Shown: positions 1 to 13,589, counted from the first letter of the stretch. The stretch is 45,000 nucleotides of DNA from Glandiceps talaboti (GCF_964340395.1 NC_135562.1:5257634-5302633); one strand, 5' to 3'. The notes: generated by a model not told the origin, from the sequence alone. A program made the numbers and translations.

Positions 1-125
1 GCATGATGGTTTTGAATGCTTGAAATCTTTTACAGAGGGTAATTTTCTTCTGCATATTAAGCAACACATGTATTACCTATTTTTAGCATACACAACCATT
101 ACCTGTTTGCGGAAAAACACAAATA

Positions 126-223
<98 letters not shown>

Positions 224-352
224 CATACATACATACATACATACATACATACATACATACATGCATGCATGCATACATGCATACATACATACATACACAC
301 ATACATACATACATACATACATACACACATACATACATACATACATACATAC
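126..352. repeat. (TA)n followed by (ATAC)n microsatellite
   Basis: About 90 bp of TA dinucleotides run directly into about 130 bp of ATAC tetranucleotides, with a short ATGC variant block near 260-275. All long open frames here are tyrosine/isoleucine or cysteine/valine repeats of the array and are not genes. Confidence 0.97.
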
Positions 353-2696
353 AAACGACTTGATGTAGTATATATTTACCAACTAGATGTCGAGGAACAG
401 TTATTATGCCACAAACAGTACAAATGAAGTTATACGAAAATTTCTAATGGTACACTTATCTACATTAACATTATACTAGCACAGTTTAATCAAAGTCTTA
501 TCATATTTAAGTTTATTCACCTGAATAAAAATACTAAGCCCAGCTTAATATCAATATTTCACTAGAACACTTAACTTTCAGACACCTCCGATGCCATATT
601 TCCAAATAAAGAAAGCAAATGGATAAATTAAATGGTCCAATTTTAAAAGAATTCGCAGTACTTTTTTGGGGATAAACGTACAATCTCTTTTATGTTTCAT
701 GCATTAACGTCATGCTGTCTTCTTGGCCTATGCCTCAAATTCAACGGCTCGAAGTTACGCCACGCATTATGATGACGTCATTATGAGAAAAATGACAGAC
801 TGTGATATATCATTTATGAGAGGCAATCTATAAGAATAAGCGATGTACAATTAGATTGTAAATGATTGAACGGTTTACCAAGTCACGTTACAAACGTAAT
901 GATGTGTAAATGTGAGTGATAACTAGGGTAATGAACAATCATTCATATGCACGACCATAATCTGATTCACCTACTTAGAGGTGTTGACAAATTGCTGCTG
1001 GTTCTCTTTAGAGGCTCCTATTTCAGTTTTTGTAGAAAACAAAACGCGGTTAAAGGGAAGATATTGTAATTACCAACTTGATTGATTATTTTATCGTTAT
1101 TAAGTACACTCCTAACGTCATTCATAGACAATGAAATACATGATTGCGAAATTTGAAATTTGAGACGAAATGAATGACTCTTGCCATCCTTATACAGCTT
1201 TCATTATTCTTAATTCTACAATGATATAACTTTAACTTGTCATGTCTGCCATGATCAACTTAATATTTTTCATTATATGCATATGCTATGTTGCTGAATT
1301 GAATTGAATGAAAATGAACTATAATGGAATCCCAAGAGAACCATTAAGAAAAAAGAAGTGTGCATGATATAGTGTTTTTATTTTTCACCCATTATATCAA
1401 AACTGTTTCTACATCAGGTTTTTATGGAAGTCCAATATTACCTCCTAGAACCCAATTGACAATAGCGCATTAGCTCCAATATTTGTTTCTCATCAGACAT
1501 GGTCAAAGTTAATGCGGCTGCAAGTTTGAAAGTCACAAAGTTAATAGGCGGTAGACTAAAAGACAAAGAGTCTCCATTATCAGAATTTACTGGCGTACGT
1601 AGAAATCGAAAATGTTAGCAAATTCGTGTCTTCATACTTTGGTTTATCATCATTGCACTTTATTGCTAAACTAAGCTATTTACTATCAACCTTGAGAATT
1701 ATCTATTTGTGATGACACCTTGATTTCTACTTGTCCTGTCATTTTGCTTCATTGGCAGTGTTAACCTTACATTGTCTTGTCTAATGAAGTACGTCTTTCA
1801 CCATTTCCTATGACGACTGTAATTTTATAATATTGGATAAGCTACTTCCAACATTCATGAATTCAATTAAGGTTATCGTCAATACTAGCAATCAACATCA
1901 AATCTCTCTGTCGTCACTGTTAATAAAAAGAGACGAAATATTTCATCCTATTTTGAGCTCATTTTATTCATGTAAATTAGAGATTACGTGTTGTGAGCAG
2001 GATGTTACTGAATATAAAAGTAGGCCTAGCTACTGCGTTGGTTTTGTTCACATTTCTTCTCATAACATTTACTCTTTAATTCTTCCCTTTTCCTTGCAAG
2101 ACCAAACATTTCGTACACAAATTCATTAAATAAATTAATAAATAAATGCTTGTAAATTTGTTTACATTTTGGCATGCATTGCAATTCTCCTTGCCAAGCG
2201 GTAAATATTGGAAACCAAAGTCCACCATGCACTATATAGAACGGAACACGAGATACCAACATCTTCAACCATGGCCATGATGTCACATTGGTGATTTAAC
2301 TGTCTAGTCCCTGCATAAAGCCTTCGCTCTATATAACTGTGTTTGTGTCAGATTCTAACACCGATATCTCTATGTTAAAATAGAAATTAAACTAAGTATG
2401 TTTGTACAGGTGATGGATTCATATCGAAAAACTGTCGTTGAATGAAAGGTTTACTATCATTACCATTCCAGTTATAACTATCTGGTTAATATCTTTCGGC
2501 AAAGAACTCGTGCTAACTACCAATAATTGTTAGCGTTAACATTATATTGCAGGATAATAGCATTATCTGTAAAATGTGACGATGGAGCCAATATGATTTG
2601 TTCCAAACACGAGTACACACAGGTTCAAAGGAATCTTGCACGACTATTGGTAAACACTTTCAAAAGAGAACACGATTTCTTTTCTTGCATAGCTAG
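353..2696. other. AT-rich stretch without recognisable gene
   Basis: I see no recognisable coding exon, RNA gene or repeat here. The open frames around 1833-2286 are under 100 codons, lie on both strands and show no domain or convincing splice sites. Confidence 0.5.
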
Positions 2697-2800
2697 ATGA
2701 TAACATTAATAAATGGTAAAACATGGTTAGATGATAACATTAATGGTAAATCTTAAACATGGTTAGATGATAGCGCTAGCATTAACGGCAAACGTTAAAC
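2697..2800. repeat. Short direct repeat, about 33-37 bp period
   Basis: Three imperfect copies of a unit containing 'ggttagatgata' plus 'cattaa' and 'ggtaaa' lie in tandem. This is a small minisatellite of no evident function. Confidence 0.6.
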
Positions 2801-3139
2801 CGGGGTAAATTAACATAAAAACATAAATTATGGATTACAATCGCGACTTGAGTCACAATGTAGAAATGACACTCGGCGATACCACGAACGAATAGGTGAT
2901 ATCGGGAAACAGCCTCATAATATCAAAGATAATTGCAAGAATGTGAGCTGACTATTTCGTGTGTTTTTTCAGTTTTAAGAGTGGGCAAGACATCAAATTG
3001 AAATCAGTATTAGACAATGAATATAAACTCACAAAAGGAAGCATGACCATGCAAGAATATGAAGGAATGCGTGAGGCGAGCAAACAGCAAGCAACTTATA
3101 AGAACCAAAATCATTAAAATATCACACATTTTGCCCTTT

Positions 3140-3340
3140 TCATACACTGTGTTTAATTATACTTTTACAACGTGTTCAATTTTAGATTCTATACCATACT
3201 GTTTTGCTCATCATCGTGATTGTGTTTCTAAATGTCTCAGGTCTTTCTTTGTCTTATCTTGGACATTTATATTGTTTTGAGTTTTGTAAAGCGCATTGAG
3301 AATGTTGCGTAATGGGCTGATAAGAATTTATTACCATTAG
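3140..3340 (+). mobile_element. LINE-type 3' tail fragment
   Basis: The segment ends in 'tgtaaagcgcattgag' near 3287-3302, then a decayed 'ctgataagaa' and a T/A-rich end. This layout is typical of the 3' tails of CR1/L2-like LINEs and of SINEs that use them. The same tail is found in the SINE copies at 12.6 kb and 10.4 kb in this window. No reverse-transcriptase coding remains. Confidence 0.5.
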
Positions 3341-3344
3341 TATG

Positions 3345-5505
3345 TTCTCACTTTTAACACAAACTGTCAACATCAATGTCGTGGAGACAATTGTTATTTC
3401 CCAATATTTTTCTTTGCCCTTATATCACAAGTATTTTCCGGCTGAATGAAGAAAATTATTTGAGAATAATCGGGAAAAGTAATGGCAATTTTGAACGTTT
3501 TTAAAACAGCAGAACCAGTGACATATACACGCGTTGTCGTGACGTAGAACGCCCAGAGTATATATTCAATATTGTTGAACCTGGCTCGTACATGGTATAA
3601 AACTGATTATTTTTTTTCACTATGTGATAAAATGTAACATTTAATGTGCATGCGCACTGTCAATATTGTTTGTACAAACACAGAAGACGTAAAAACATCG
3701 TGCAGCCTAACTGAAAACATAATACTCTTTCTGGTTTGGTAGTATATTGTTTACTCTACCTTTATACCGTTTTAAAGAGGCTCTAGATCTGTCTAAAAGG
3801 TAATACTGAGTTTAAGGTTTGTCATATGTACCCATCTCTGTGTTAGGAATTCTTTCCCATTAAAATAAATGAGTAGCAGCACTTGATGATGCATAAATGT
3901 TTTTGCATGTAAACATTTAATTACAGTAATGAAATTTGATTACTGCAGTTATTGGTACAAAGACACTGTAACCAAAAACGTCCACACAGCATTTCAACTA
4001 TCTACTATGTACAGAAGCTGTGCTTACACTATTGTAAATAAACATTTCTGTTTCCATGACAACCAAGTATTCAGGCGTTCAGGCGCTTAGTACACTTTTT
4101 TCCGAATTCGATATTACCATTTTACAATATTATTGATACAGTCATAAAGCAAAGTAAGATCATAATGAACTGAACATCACAAAGGGTTATTGCTTGTTAT
4201 TTAAGATGTCTGGGTTTGATATAAATAGCTTTGAAAACTCAAACCAGGAAAGAAAACATAAATATTTATTTAATGTAATTGCACCGAGACGATGTTATCG
4301 ATTGATTCTACAATAAAGGGTATTCTGTAATAATATCTAAATCTGTCATATCTTTCGGTATGTTTAAAAAGCAGATTAAAAGATTAAAAGTGCAGAATAA
4401 ATGCATGTCAGTTTGGATTGTCAAGATTTGAAAAGGTTACGGCTATATGTGAACGTCTATGGGTTTTTTTTGTTGAATGAAAAGAATCAAAATTCTTTTT
4501 TTGTACGAAGTCCACAAGTATACAAAATCCTTAAAGTAATAGTATATACCTTGCTAACGGAAACAGATGACATATTTGCATAACAATGTATTCGTTGGAA
4601 ACTTGTCATACAATTGTATTCGCACCAATGAACGCAAAGAAACCGGCTAGTATTAGGATATATGCAAATGAGTGAAACGCAAGTCCCTATTGGTTTTACT
4701 GTTGTTAAGGCAGAGTAACTATCCAGCAATTTCACACCTCGATGGTTTCAATCTCACTAACTGCACCAAAATGAGTCTGGAAATTACTTCCGCCAAGTTT
4801 TGTTGAAAAGAATTCGAGAAAAGCAGAAACATTTCAAACGTGTTCCGTGTATCTGACAGGTAACAAGATATTGGTAATATGTGCGCGGTTCGAATACTTT
4901 CGAGTATATTTTTTTGAGTGTATCTAAAGATCAATCATGGAATTTTACCAGGCTACATGATGTAATCAGTGCCTTCGAATTCTACATTACAGACTATTCT
5001 GAAACAAATCCTAGATATTGCAATCAAGCATAATCTAATTGTTGACATGGGTTGTTATTGTGAACAAAAATTAAGGTCTATAAATCATTTAATGACAAGT
5101 GGTGTTACTTGTGTTCACAGTGAATTACAATTGGGTTATATTTTCACGTATGAGTACATATTGTAATTGAAGACTTGGTCGTACCACATGACCCATACAC
5201 CCTATTTATTAAACTCTGCTTTCGTGGTAGGTTCGAGTAAAATATAAATATCGGTATTCGATTTAAGAAAAAAACATGTAAATCTACTATTTCAACAACA
5301 TTTTCTACGTCCATCATGTTTATAAGACAGAAATTGTTAGCTAATATACAAGATATACTATATAACTACCAGATTTCTTGGAGCTGGTTCCAAAAGAAAA
5401 GACAGTGTTTAAATCATTAAGGTAACGCCAATGAAATGATTCACAATTATAGTAATTGTATTCAATGACATTTATATATGAAATCTTTGAGTCTAAGAAT
5501 CCATC
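3345..5505. other. AT-rich stretch without recognisable gene
   Basis: No domain, RNA gene or clear repeat seen. Open frames near 4400-5170 are short and fall on both strands. Confidence 0.45.
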
Positions 5506-5510
5506 TAATT

Positions 5511-5712
5511 GCGATCCTACTTTTACACATATTTCTCATTACTTTTAATAGCATGGGTAGGGCGGTCGTTTAAAAAAATTTCAAAAAGTAAAAAAATCAT
5601 CCTTTTCACGTTTTTCTTCTCTATCTTATTTTTATTGGATTCCTGGAAACTTGCCCTTTCTCAGCTTCTCTACACAATTGGTATGTTCTCAGCCCCACTA
5701 CTTAAAAGAAAT
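5511..5712 (+). mobile_element. Truncated copy of TIR element family R2
   Basis: This segment matches the left half of the complete element at 40514-40909. Shared blocks include 'tttctcattac', 'gggcggtcg' against 'ggtcggtcg', a 'ccctttctcagctt' block and 'atgttctcagcccca'. The open frame across it is an accident of the repeat. The right terminal repeat is missing. Confidence 0.65.
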
Positions 5713-5729
5713 TACCATGCTGAAGGAAC

Positions 5730-8700
5730 GACTTCAGACTTTGCAACAATAGCTATGATGGTAATTACTTGGCGACAATTATGTATCACACCGTAATATC
5801 AAATCAATCTTATGAATAAATTAAATATGCATATTTACATAATTGTGAAGACAGATTGCTTTATTTGCAGAATGATCTTTATTGTCTGTGTAAGCAATTA
5901 GCTTGTCATCACATGTATATATATATATGAGTGTACATATTCATAGCATACAAAACCATTTAAGCAAGCAAATAAGTAAAAACAATACAGCCATCTCACA
6001 AATCTAATATCCAGCAATGCAATTTGATTTCGTGATATCTCGTTGTACGATTCTGGAAATGCTTAGCTCTGGTCAGACTCATTTAAAAATGTAGAACACA
6101 GGTGAGTGATGGAAATTTCCGCTTAATGGAATTGAAGTAATTTAAAAAGATCACTGATTTCCAGTCGTTGCTATCTAAAGGTTTGATATGTGCTCTAACC
6201 TTTGGTCTTAACGTTGGTTATATATAATAGTTGTGTAACTGTCATGTCAAATACCACGGAAAATATATTGTTAATGTAAAATCGTGCTTGACAAATATTC
6301 TAAATGAAAGTGTAATAATGAATAATTTCTTAAGAAATGTTCATTTTCTTGAGGGATGGTGAATGCGAATGTTATCACTTTTCTATGGATAATTGTGATG
6401 ACATATCAGGGAAAGGTCGCGTCAATTGTAATTACCGTTTCATTAGAAATATATAACCTGTTGATGAGCTATCTCACTATGAATGTTTGGTGTGCTAATC
6501 TGCATTCCACGATGTTCAAATACGCTATGCGTACCTCTTTGATGAATGCTATATATATATAGAAATATGATACCATATAAATTATTAGAGCTTTAAATAT
6601 CACGCCAAGAAAAAAATGGATAGATATCAACGCTGCATACATTTTACAAACTATTCCATAGAATTTCTTGGCTCTCACACTCTGGGTTATGTATTGCTGT
6701 GAACACCTCTCGCGGTATGTGAATATGATTACTAAAGTGCCTACGGTCGATGGATGGAACCTATATAGAAGGCTCTAAGCGCGTCCCCCCCCCCGGCATG
6801 TAACCCCAGATCACTTCATTCCAGGCCCTTTGCCTCCACTTCACTTACCAATGGATATTTATATCAATGTCGCTAACATAATCACCTTAGATTGATTGAT
6901 CTGAAAGGCCAGAGGCTACAATAACCAAGGCAAATGCTGGGGGAGGCAAAAGGTGGAGAGCGAGCAAAACGCCGGCGACAACAGGCGTACCCCATATAGA
7001 ATTTGAACCTATACAAACATAGATTTAAATATGACAAGATAAGGTGGAACAATATCAACATTGCATAAAGGTTGCACAATTTATTGAAATATTCCATAAA
7101 CATTAAACAAAAACAGATTGGTCTGTATTATAATCAGGGAGTATAATGCGATCAGGCCTTTACCGTTGATTTAAGCATCGAAACCTTGATTGTCTGACAG
7201 TGTGTACTTATGAAACAACGAGTCGGTTCATTTCCTTTTTTTCATAAAGTCTAATCAAACTTAGGAAACTTGATTGCTTGGAATTAGCCGTCATTCAATC
7301 GATCAATTTTCAGACGCTGTACATACCTCTGTTGAACCTTGAGCGATTTTGAAGAAGGTCGTTTACATTCAATCAACCTTCAACTCATTTGTTATAAAGA
7401 TAATTTTGTTACTTTTTATTTTACTTTAACAACCTCGAAAGCGAGAAATGCAATTCACTTTAACACAATAAACAGTACCATAGCATTAACATTGATTGGG
7501 CAAGGAGTAATGGTGTTTTCATTCCGTTTATTCCGAAAATGCCTCAACCAAGTGCACATGAGGTCTTTTTAAAGCCAGATTTGTCCATTTTTATAACAGT
7601 ATTTTAGAGATGTCTCGAGATGTAGAATTTTGAAAATAACTTTTCTGGGCCCCCGAAACACAATTTTCCTGAATATAGAGAGATTGCATAGAATGTCTCC
7701 TCAATGTATTGGAATAGTGCACATCGCAGTAATATTGCTGAATTGGGTATCGCTATGCCTAATCTGGAGTTGTCCATAGCAACAGAATATTACATCATAT
7801 CAGAAATACTATACTATTTATGATGCATTCTTGATATAAGATTACCATACCCAGGAGGGTAATAAAATATGTATATGATATGTTGATTGGACAGATAAAT
7901 GTCACCATGTCCACTTCTATTAAATTCATCAGTGTGCATAAATGTGCACAATACTTTTTAACAATTTATCGATATTAAGTTCATATATGGTATGGAATTA
8001 AAAGTTTTTCCATTTCATCGCAAAACTTGTCATATCCGCTACATCAGTAAACATGATCACGTCATTTGAATATATTTGAATAAATACTTCATTTGAACAT
8101 ATTTGAATAAATCTAAATATATTTGAATATTTCTAAATGTATGTTAATACATTCAAAATATATTTACATACATTTTGAAAAGTATTCATCAAATTGTCCT
8201 TTGCTTAAGTTATTATAAGTGATCCATTTTACAATTGACATTTGGAATATAAAAAAGAGATAACTCACATTTATGAAAATATATACAATAATTAATTTAT
8301 TGTATCTCTCTATGCCCCTCACTGGTCTTATACCAGAAGGTACTGTTATTACGTCTAGTAACAGAAGGCACTTCGTGAATTTTATAGACACGCATTTCTC
8401 AGGAGTTTCAGACAGCAATGTGAGCAAAATATAAATGATAATGCATAAGGATTCCCAACGAAATTTGAAACGTACGGACTCAACAAAATATTTGTATACA
8501 CATTACATCATTTGCATGTCACAACATTCGTTAAAAGTAGTGTATTTTGTTCAGAGATAGATTTAAGATGGAAAACTTTTAGTTATAGATTTTATAAGAG
8601 TAAGTCATTCTGTCGTGTCAAATGATTGTCGTAAGAATATTAATTATTGCCCAACTTCAAATCATTATAAAGACATTATTCAGTCTGTCTATCAACACTG

Positions 8701-8990
8701 TCAATCAAAAAATAGTCTTTCAGAAAAATGGCAGGTGTTCTATTCAAGAAATACTTTTCATTAAAGTTAGTGAATTATACGTAGTATGTGTATCGACTTT
8801 TCCCCACGTTGTCTCTTTTTGACAAATTCCCCTTTGTGTCTTGCTGTGACATTTATATAATTTTCCCCTTGGATTTACTTCTTTCTAGGTAAATTCATCG
8901 TATTTCAAAGATTTTAAAGAAATAATATAAAAAACATGTATTTTTGGTATATGTAAGGAACGAAATCGATATACGTTGAATTCTCTGGAA
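5730..8990. other. Gene-poor AT-rich stretch
   Basis: Two diverged copies of an approximately 85-bp sequence lie at about 6583-6665 and 7015-7100 and encode similar hydrophobic peptides on the minus strand. A run of 'atttgaata' repeats lies at 8065-8160. I see no supported gene. Confidence 0.45.
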
Positions 8991-8993
8991 TTC

Positions 8994-9176
8994 TCTGTCT
9001 GTCTATCTATCTGTCCGTCTGTCTGTCTGTCTGTCTGTCTCTGTCTGTCTGTCTGTCTGTCTGTCTGTATACATGCATGCATGCATGCATGCATGTATGT
9101 ATGTATGTATGTATGTATGTATGTATGTATGTATGTATGTATGTCTATACTGTCTGTCTGTCTGTCTGTCTGTCTG
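8994..9176. repeat. Compound (CTGT)n (ATGC)n (GTAT)n (CTGT)n microsatellite
   Basis: Tetranucleotide arrays change register from CTGT to ATGC to GTAT and back to CTGT over about 180 bp. The open frames over it are repeat translations. Confidence 0.95.
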
Positions 9177-9189
9177 ACTCTATGTCACT

Positions 9190-10435
9190 GTCTGTCTGTC
9201 CGTCACCCTTTGAAACTTTCTGGTACAGTGTAACAATAATTCACTTCTTTAACACGTGCCTTTGCTTAACACTTTCACCTTAACCACCTTCCATAAAATT
9301 GATTAAAATACTGACAGAATGACGAAGTTGATATACTGATATAATCCTTTCATTTCATTCCAATGCAGTTTCCTCAGTACTTGAATAACACAAGTGGGAT
9401 TTGATATATAGCCATATCGACAGTGTGCCATTTTATTGAGCTCATTCTAAAAGTACAATATAGTTTAACATTGAAAAACAGCGCGTCTTAATACATTGGA
9501 TTTCAAAGACCATAAGGCAGACTTTTTTTAATTCAGCAATAACCTAACTAATAGCACAGAAAAAATTGGCAAATCCATTGACGAGCCTATCTCTTCTGAT
9601 TACAATGTATAAAGTTTTTACAACCTGTAATAAACAACAGTGTTTGACTTACGACGGGATTTATAGATACCTTGATAAGGGTGTTGATAATCCGAGAACA
9701 GACACTTTACATATATAAAGATTAATGTATATACGTTGCGTAATCTTACAATAAACCCGTACGTTGCGTGATCTTGTTATGAGAGTGTAATACAGACAAA
9801 TGAATGTTGATTACTTTTTTCTGATTTTGATTATTTTGTTCTTCCTAAAATTTATTGACATCGTGAAATATTTAAATCTACGTAAGATGTAAAATGATTT
9901 ATAGGGTATGTCGTTCGAGGAAAAGGTTAGATTCTGCAGTCACCTTTACCGGTGATTAGCAAAAAAAGATTAAAGGAATGTATTTTATAAACATTTCTAA
10001 ATAAGGTAAAGAGATGAGTGCTTGTTGTGAAAAAGATTGTTTGTTCACCACATTTGTATTATGGAATGAAGGTTTATAGGTAGGAGATGTATACACTTGA
10101 GAAGCCAGTTTAGTTTGAATCCGGGACAGAGAGAGGTCAATACTAACCAATGCCAAGTTCAAGGCAGTAACATGAGCACAGTTGATGGCATGACAGAAGT
10201 TTCTCCTCATTTTAATATATGTATACCAAATGACGTCATCGCATCGTTTATGTGTTATGCCTTCATACTATGTTTGAGTTCTTCTATTTAGTAACCGATG
10301 TTCAATACGTAGAATATTACTTTAATATTCAGCATATTGAAGCTATCTCACCAAATGTACAAAACTCAGCTTGAGCCACTTGAAGTGAACATTTCAACAT
10401 GCAAATTAGGGCACTATTAATCAATGATTTACCTA
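9190..10435. other. Unassigned AT-rich stretch
   Basis: No recognisable feature. Overlapping open frames at 9956-10291 on both strands are under 90 codons and match no family I know. Confidence 0.4.
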
Positions 10436-10592
10436 TGATAATAATAATAATAATAATGTTGGGTTCTTATATATAGCGCTTTCCCACGTCGTGCTCAATG
10501 CGCTTTACAATTATTACCCCTGGCTCGGATCAGAACGGCACAACGGCCCCTTAGTCTTCCTCAACTCCCCAGGGAGCATACAATCCATGATC
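10436..10592 (-). mobile_element. 5'-truncated SINE copy, minus orientation
   Basis: Read on the minus strand, this segment matches the 3' half of the SINE at 12629-12962. Shared blocks are 'ggattgtatgct', 'gagttgaggaag', 'ggtaataattgtaaagcgc' and 'agcac'. It ends in 'gaaagcgctatatataag' followed by an ATT/AAT trinucleotide tail at 10438-10458. It lacks the tRNA-like head and so is a 5'-truncated insertion. Confidence 0.75.
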
Positions 10593-10599
10593 ATGATTA

Positions 10600-12620
10600 T
10601 CACCTTCCTAATTACTACACTCTAATGGGTATCACTTTAATCATGATAGGGAATCCTAATCGTATCTGAATGTACCCCACTAGACTAACTACTTGGTTTT
10701 TTTACGATTGGAGAAAGAATGACTTTCACTTAACTAAATTAGCAAGTATTGCTAAATCTTGTATTCATGAAGCCATAACACACTTTGCTAGTTTATCTCC
10801 GTTTAACTACTAAAGTTTTTGAATACCAAAGGAATGTAGACATTTCTGAAGTATCTGAAGATGTTAGTGTGTACGATTAGACTTGTTCATCATCACTACG
10901 TACGACCACGTATGATGAAGTTGAAATATTACGCAAATTAGATAATCAAATATTCATATTCATGTGTCTACAAGCGGCATACACTTTTCGTGGTATGTTA
11001 AAACAACATAATATAATGTAGTGTAACCGCATGCCACTCAAACCTGTGAATTAAGGTAAGGCGGTCTTCTAAGATCTGATACGTATGTCCAGACGGGGAG
11101 TTTTTTGTTGGTTGACATACACGATATATCACGTCGCGATCACTATGTAAGCTCTTACCCATCCCAAACTCCGACCAGCACTCCCATTTTGGCTTATTTG
11201 TATGAGGTCGGGGTTCAATTTATGGAAACAAACTTTCGTAAATCTGGTATATTTCTGTTCAGAAATGTTTTCTTTGAATGTCCTCAATTACTTGCTAGGT
11301 TTTATATAGCGTGGGACCCGAGGCACACGCGTGTGAATCAGGCGCCTGTTGCTCTTTAAATGCTATCGAAATGACATACTCACCTTGAAGTAAAAACAAC
11401 GTAAGTTATAACAGATAAGAATAGCCCATGGTTGTCATTCAAGATATCAATACTGAAATCATTCATTTAAAGTATCAAATATTCACAAATTTGATAAAAA
11501 AAAATGAATCGAGATAATAGGGAGTGATTTATTTTATTATGACACCCAAGGTAAATTTTATCAAACATTATATTTCCGTGTTCCTGGGAATGACGTCAAG
11601 AATATTTTCCATATTATCAATAACAGTTAATATTTATAATGTGCAAATGGTAAATATATATGTCTATCATACATTTCTCTGTTTCCATGACTACATCCTT
11701 CCCTTTTAAGGTTGAACTGCGCATGCATATGTCAACACAATGCACAAAATAAAACATGGCGCTATTTTTTTATATGTTACTATAGCAATTTTGCGATACC
11801 AAGGTAACGTAGCGGAGAATATATTAAGACTCATATACTCATTTAAAATGTAACTCGATGTTGGTGTTACCATGGCTACATTTTCAGAAACATGTGTTTT
11901 ATGTAAATAAGTTTAAAACCTTGACTAAATATGGCTCCGTAGCCTCCGTTGATATTTTTGAAGGGTTACGCCGACAGTGATGGATTTGTTTTTATGTTTG
12001 ATTCCAAACAATTCCATAAGTGGTGTTAAATTCTCTGGTAAACATGATCACTCATACCTAGGCGAGGCTATGCATAACCATGTCCAATAAACTGTTACAA
12101 CTTTGTTTACGAATAGAGAGTTATTCAATGTTGCACACTTGGAAATGATGCACTCCGCTGTTACGATGTCTATCTCTTTCAATACTAACACAGTAGTAAT
12201 GGTTTTGATACGGTGCAATCACGTGCCGATGAATTAATATACTATTGTATAGATACATGGAAGTGTAGTGTTTGCTGTTTAATAGTGGTTTTTTTTTCAT
12301 AATTACTTGTAACGTCATGCTGTTTCCAATGCATTGTATAATTATCACCACATGGTAACCATATAAAATAGAAAAAAAACACAAAACAGTTTCATTTTCC
12401 TAATAAATATCATTGCATGCGTTTATATAATCATCCTCATACTGGATATGAATACATAGATATACGACATACATGGAATCATGATGGGGCGTCCATCGTA
12501 TTTCAACACAATTTACATGGTTGAATTACTTGTAATTACAGTGTTAAGTTGTACACTAGGATATTATAAATATCTTATTACAATATGCTACTCATGTGGC
12601 ACAGATGGTATTTAATGTTT
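10600..12620. other. Unassigned stretch with one candidate minus-strand exon
   Basis: Most of this segment shows nothing recognisable. At 11384-11452 on the minus strand there is an open 69-bp interval with an AG acceptor (tttcag) and a consensus donor (AAG/GTGAGT). Its translation is hydrophobic (ends SVITYVVFTS). It is a weak ab initio candidate and I do not assign a product. Confidence 0.3.
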
Positions 12621-12628
12621 TTAATTAT

Positions 12629-12962
12629 GGGGTCGTGATGGTTGTATGGTTAGAGTGGCCTGCTTAGAATCTGCAGGTAGCAGGCTTGAGCCTAACCGAA
12701 GCCGTTTGTTTTTAAATGGCTAAATTCCCTGGGCAGGATGTGAACCACGAATGTGCCCCAGTCAACCTAGCTGTATATATGGGGACCTGGAAGGCGAGGG
12801 TTTGCAATGTGTATGTTGGATTGTATGCTACCCAAGGAGTTGAGGAAGTATAAAAGGAGCGTTTCGTTGCGTTGCTATAGGGCCATGCAAAGGGTAATAA
12901 TTGTAAAGCGCTTTAAGCACAGAGTTTGAAAGTGCTATTTAAAAAAAGTAATATTGGTATCA
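12629..12962 (+). mobile_element. tRNA-derived SINE
   Basis: The head resembles a tRNA with internal RNA polymerase III promoter boxes: an A-box-like TGGTTAGAGTGG at 12647-12658 and a B-box-like GGCTTGAGCCT at 12683-12693. A unique body follows, then a 3' tail with 'ttgtaaagcgctttaagcac' and 'aaagtgctattt' that resembles LINE 3' tails. A second, truncated and inverted copy lies at 10436-10592, which shows it is an interspersed family. The tail similarity suggests mobilisation by a LINE with the same 3' end. Confidence 0.75.
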
Positions 12963-13148
12963 TATGTAATTAACTGAACATAGCTCTGTGTAAACACTTA
13001 TCACCACACCGTGGTTATAATCTTAGTTCATTACACATGTACAATTTGGAAAAAGCAATTTTCAAATAAACTGTACCTTTTTTGATTTTGATATGAGTAG
13101 AATAAAATATTAATGATTGAGTCATAAAACTAAACAATTTCTTGTCAG

Positions 13149-13192
13149 GCCTTCGTTACCATGACCACACATGCATCCTGTATTTGAACCTT
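13149..13192 (+). CDS. Candidate internal exon, unknown protein
   Basis: An acceptor (tttcttgtcag) precedes a 44-bp open interval that ends in a good donor (CTT/GTGAGT). The frame that stays open reads LRYHDHTCILYLNL, starting two bases into a codon and ending in phase 0. That phase matches the candidate exon starting at 13477, and the joined peptide is polar and cysteine-containing like a secreted protein. I recognise no family. No upstream exon was identified, so this is a by-eye prediction. Confidence 0.3.
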
Positions 13193-13476
13193 GTGAGTGT
13201 GTCAGTAATTCTGTATAAGTTCGCTACACTGCCTATTGCTATAGGCGCTTATTTAAGCTATATTATGTTGCTTTATTTGTTAGTGGTATTTGATCTGCAA
13301 AACCAACCCAACAAAGCTAATAATGTCGTTAGATTTAGAACACGCTTGGTTGATTTCCGGTGAAAGTTGAGTATAGAAACTCTGTCACAGAATCACATCC
13401 TCTCCCATTTAACTATTGTGGATGTGATCTAGACGTATTGTGTTAATATCCAGGTAACTCACAATTGAAATTACAG

Positions 13477-13578
13477 ACGTGTGAAGAACAATTTGAGATA
13501 ATTGGAATGAGAGTCGATCCTGACATCCAACCCTATTACCACAAGGACGAATTATTGACCTGTGTCGTAACTCATTAG
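13477..13578 (+). CDS. Candidate terminal exon, unknown protein
   Basis: An acceptor (gaaattacag) is followed by 33 open codons and a TAG stop. The peptide begins TCEEQFEIIGMRVDPDIQPY and continues YHKDELLTCVVTH. Its composition (acidic, two cysteines, few low-complexity residues) looks like real protein and not like the surrounding AT-rich noise. Phase 0 entry is compatible with the donor at 13192. The function is unknown. A chance open frame of this length cannot be excluded without transcript data. Confidence 0.33.
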   Translation, partial: TCEEQFEIIGMRVDPDIQPYYHKDELLTCVVTH

Positions 13579-13589
13579 AAAATGAACTA

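Noticed and set aside
20-427. 135-codon plus frame and overlapping minus frames
   Set aside because: Almost entirely TA and ATAC repeat translation.
11159-11187. First exon with a TATATAAA box at 11301-11308 on the minus strand
   Set aside because: Only nine codons before a donor-like site, in AT-rich DNA where TATA-like strings are common.
12629-12703. tRNA gene
   Set aside because: The A- and B-box-like sequences belong to a SINE head: no clean cloverleaf, and a SINE body and tail follow.
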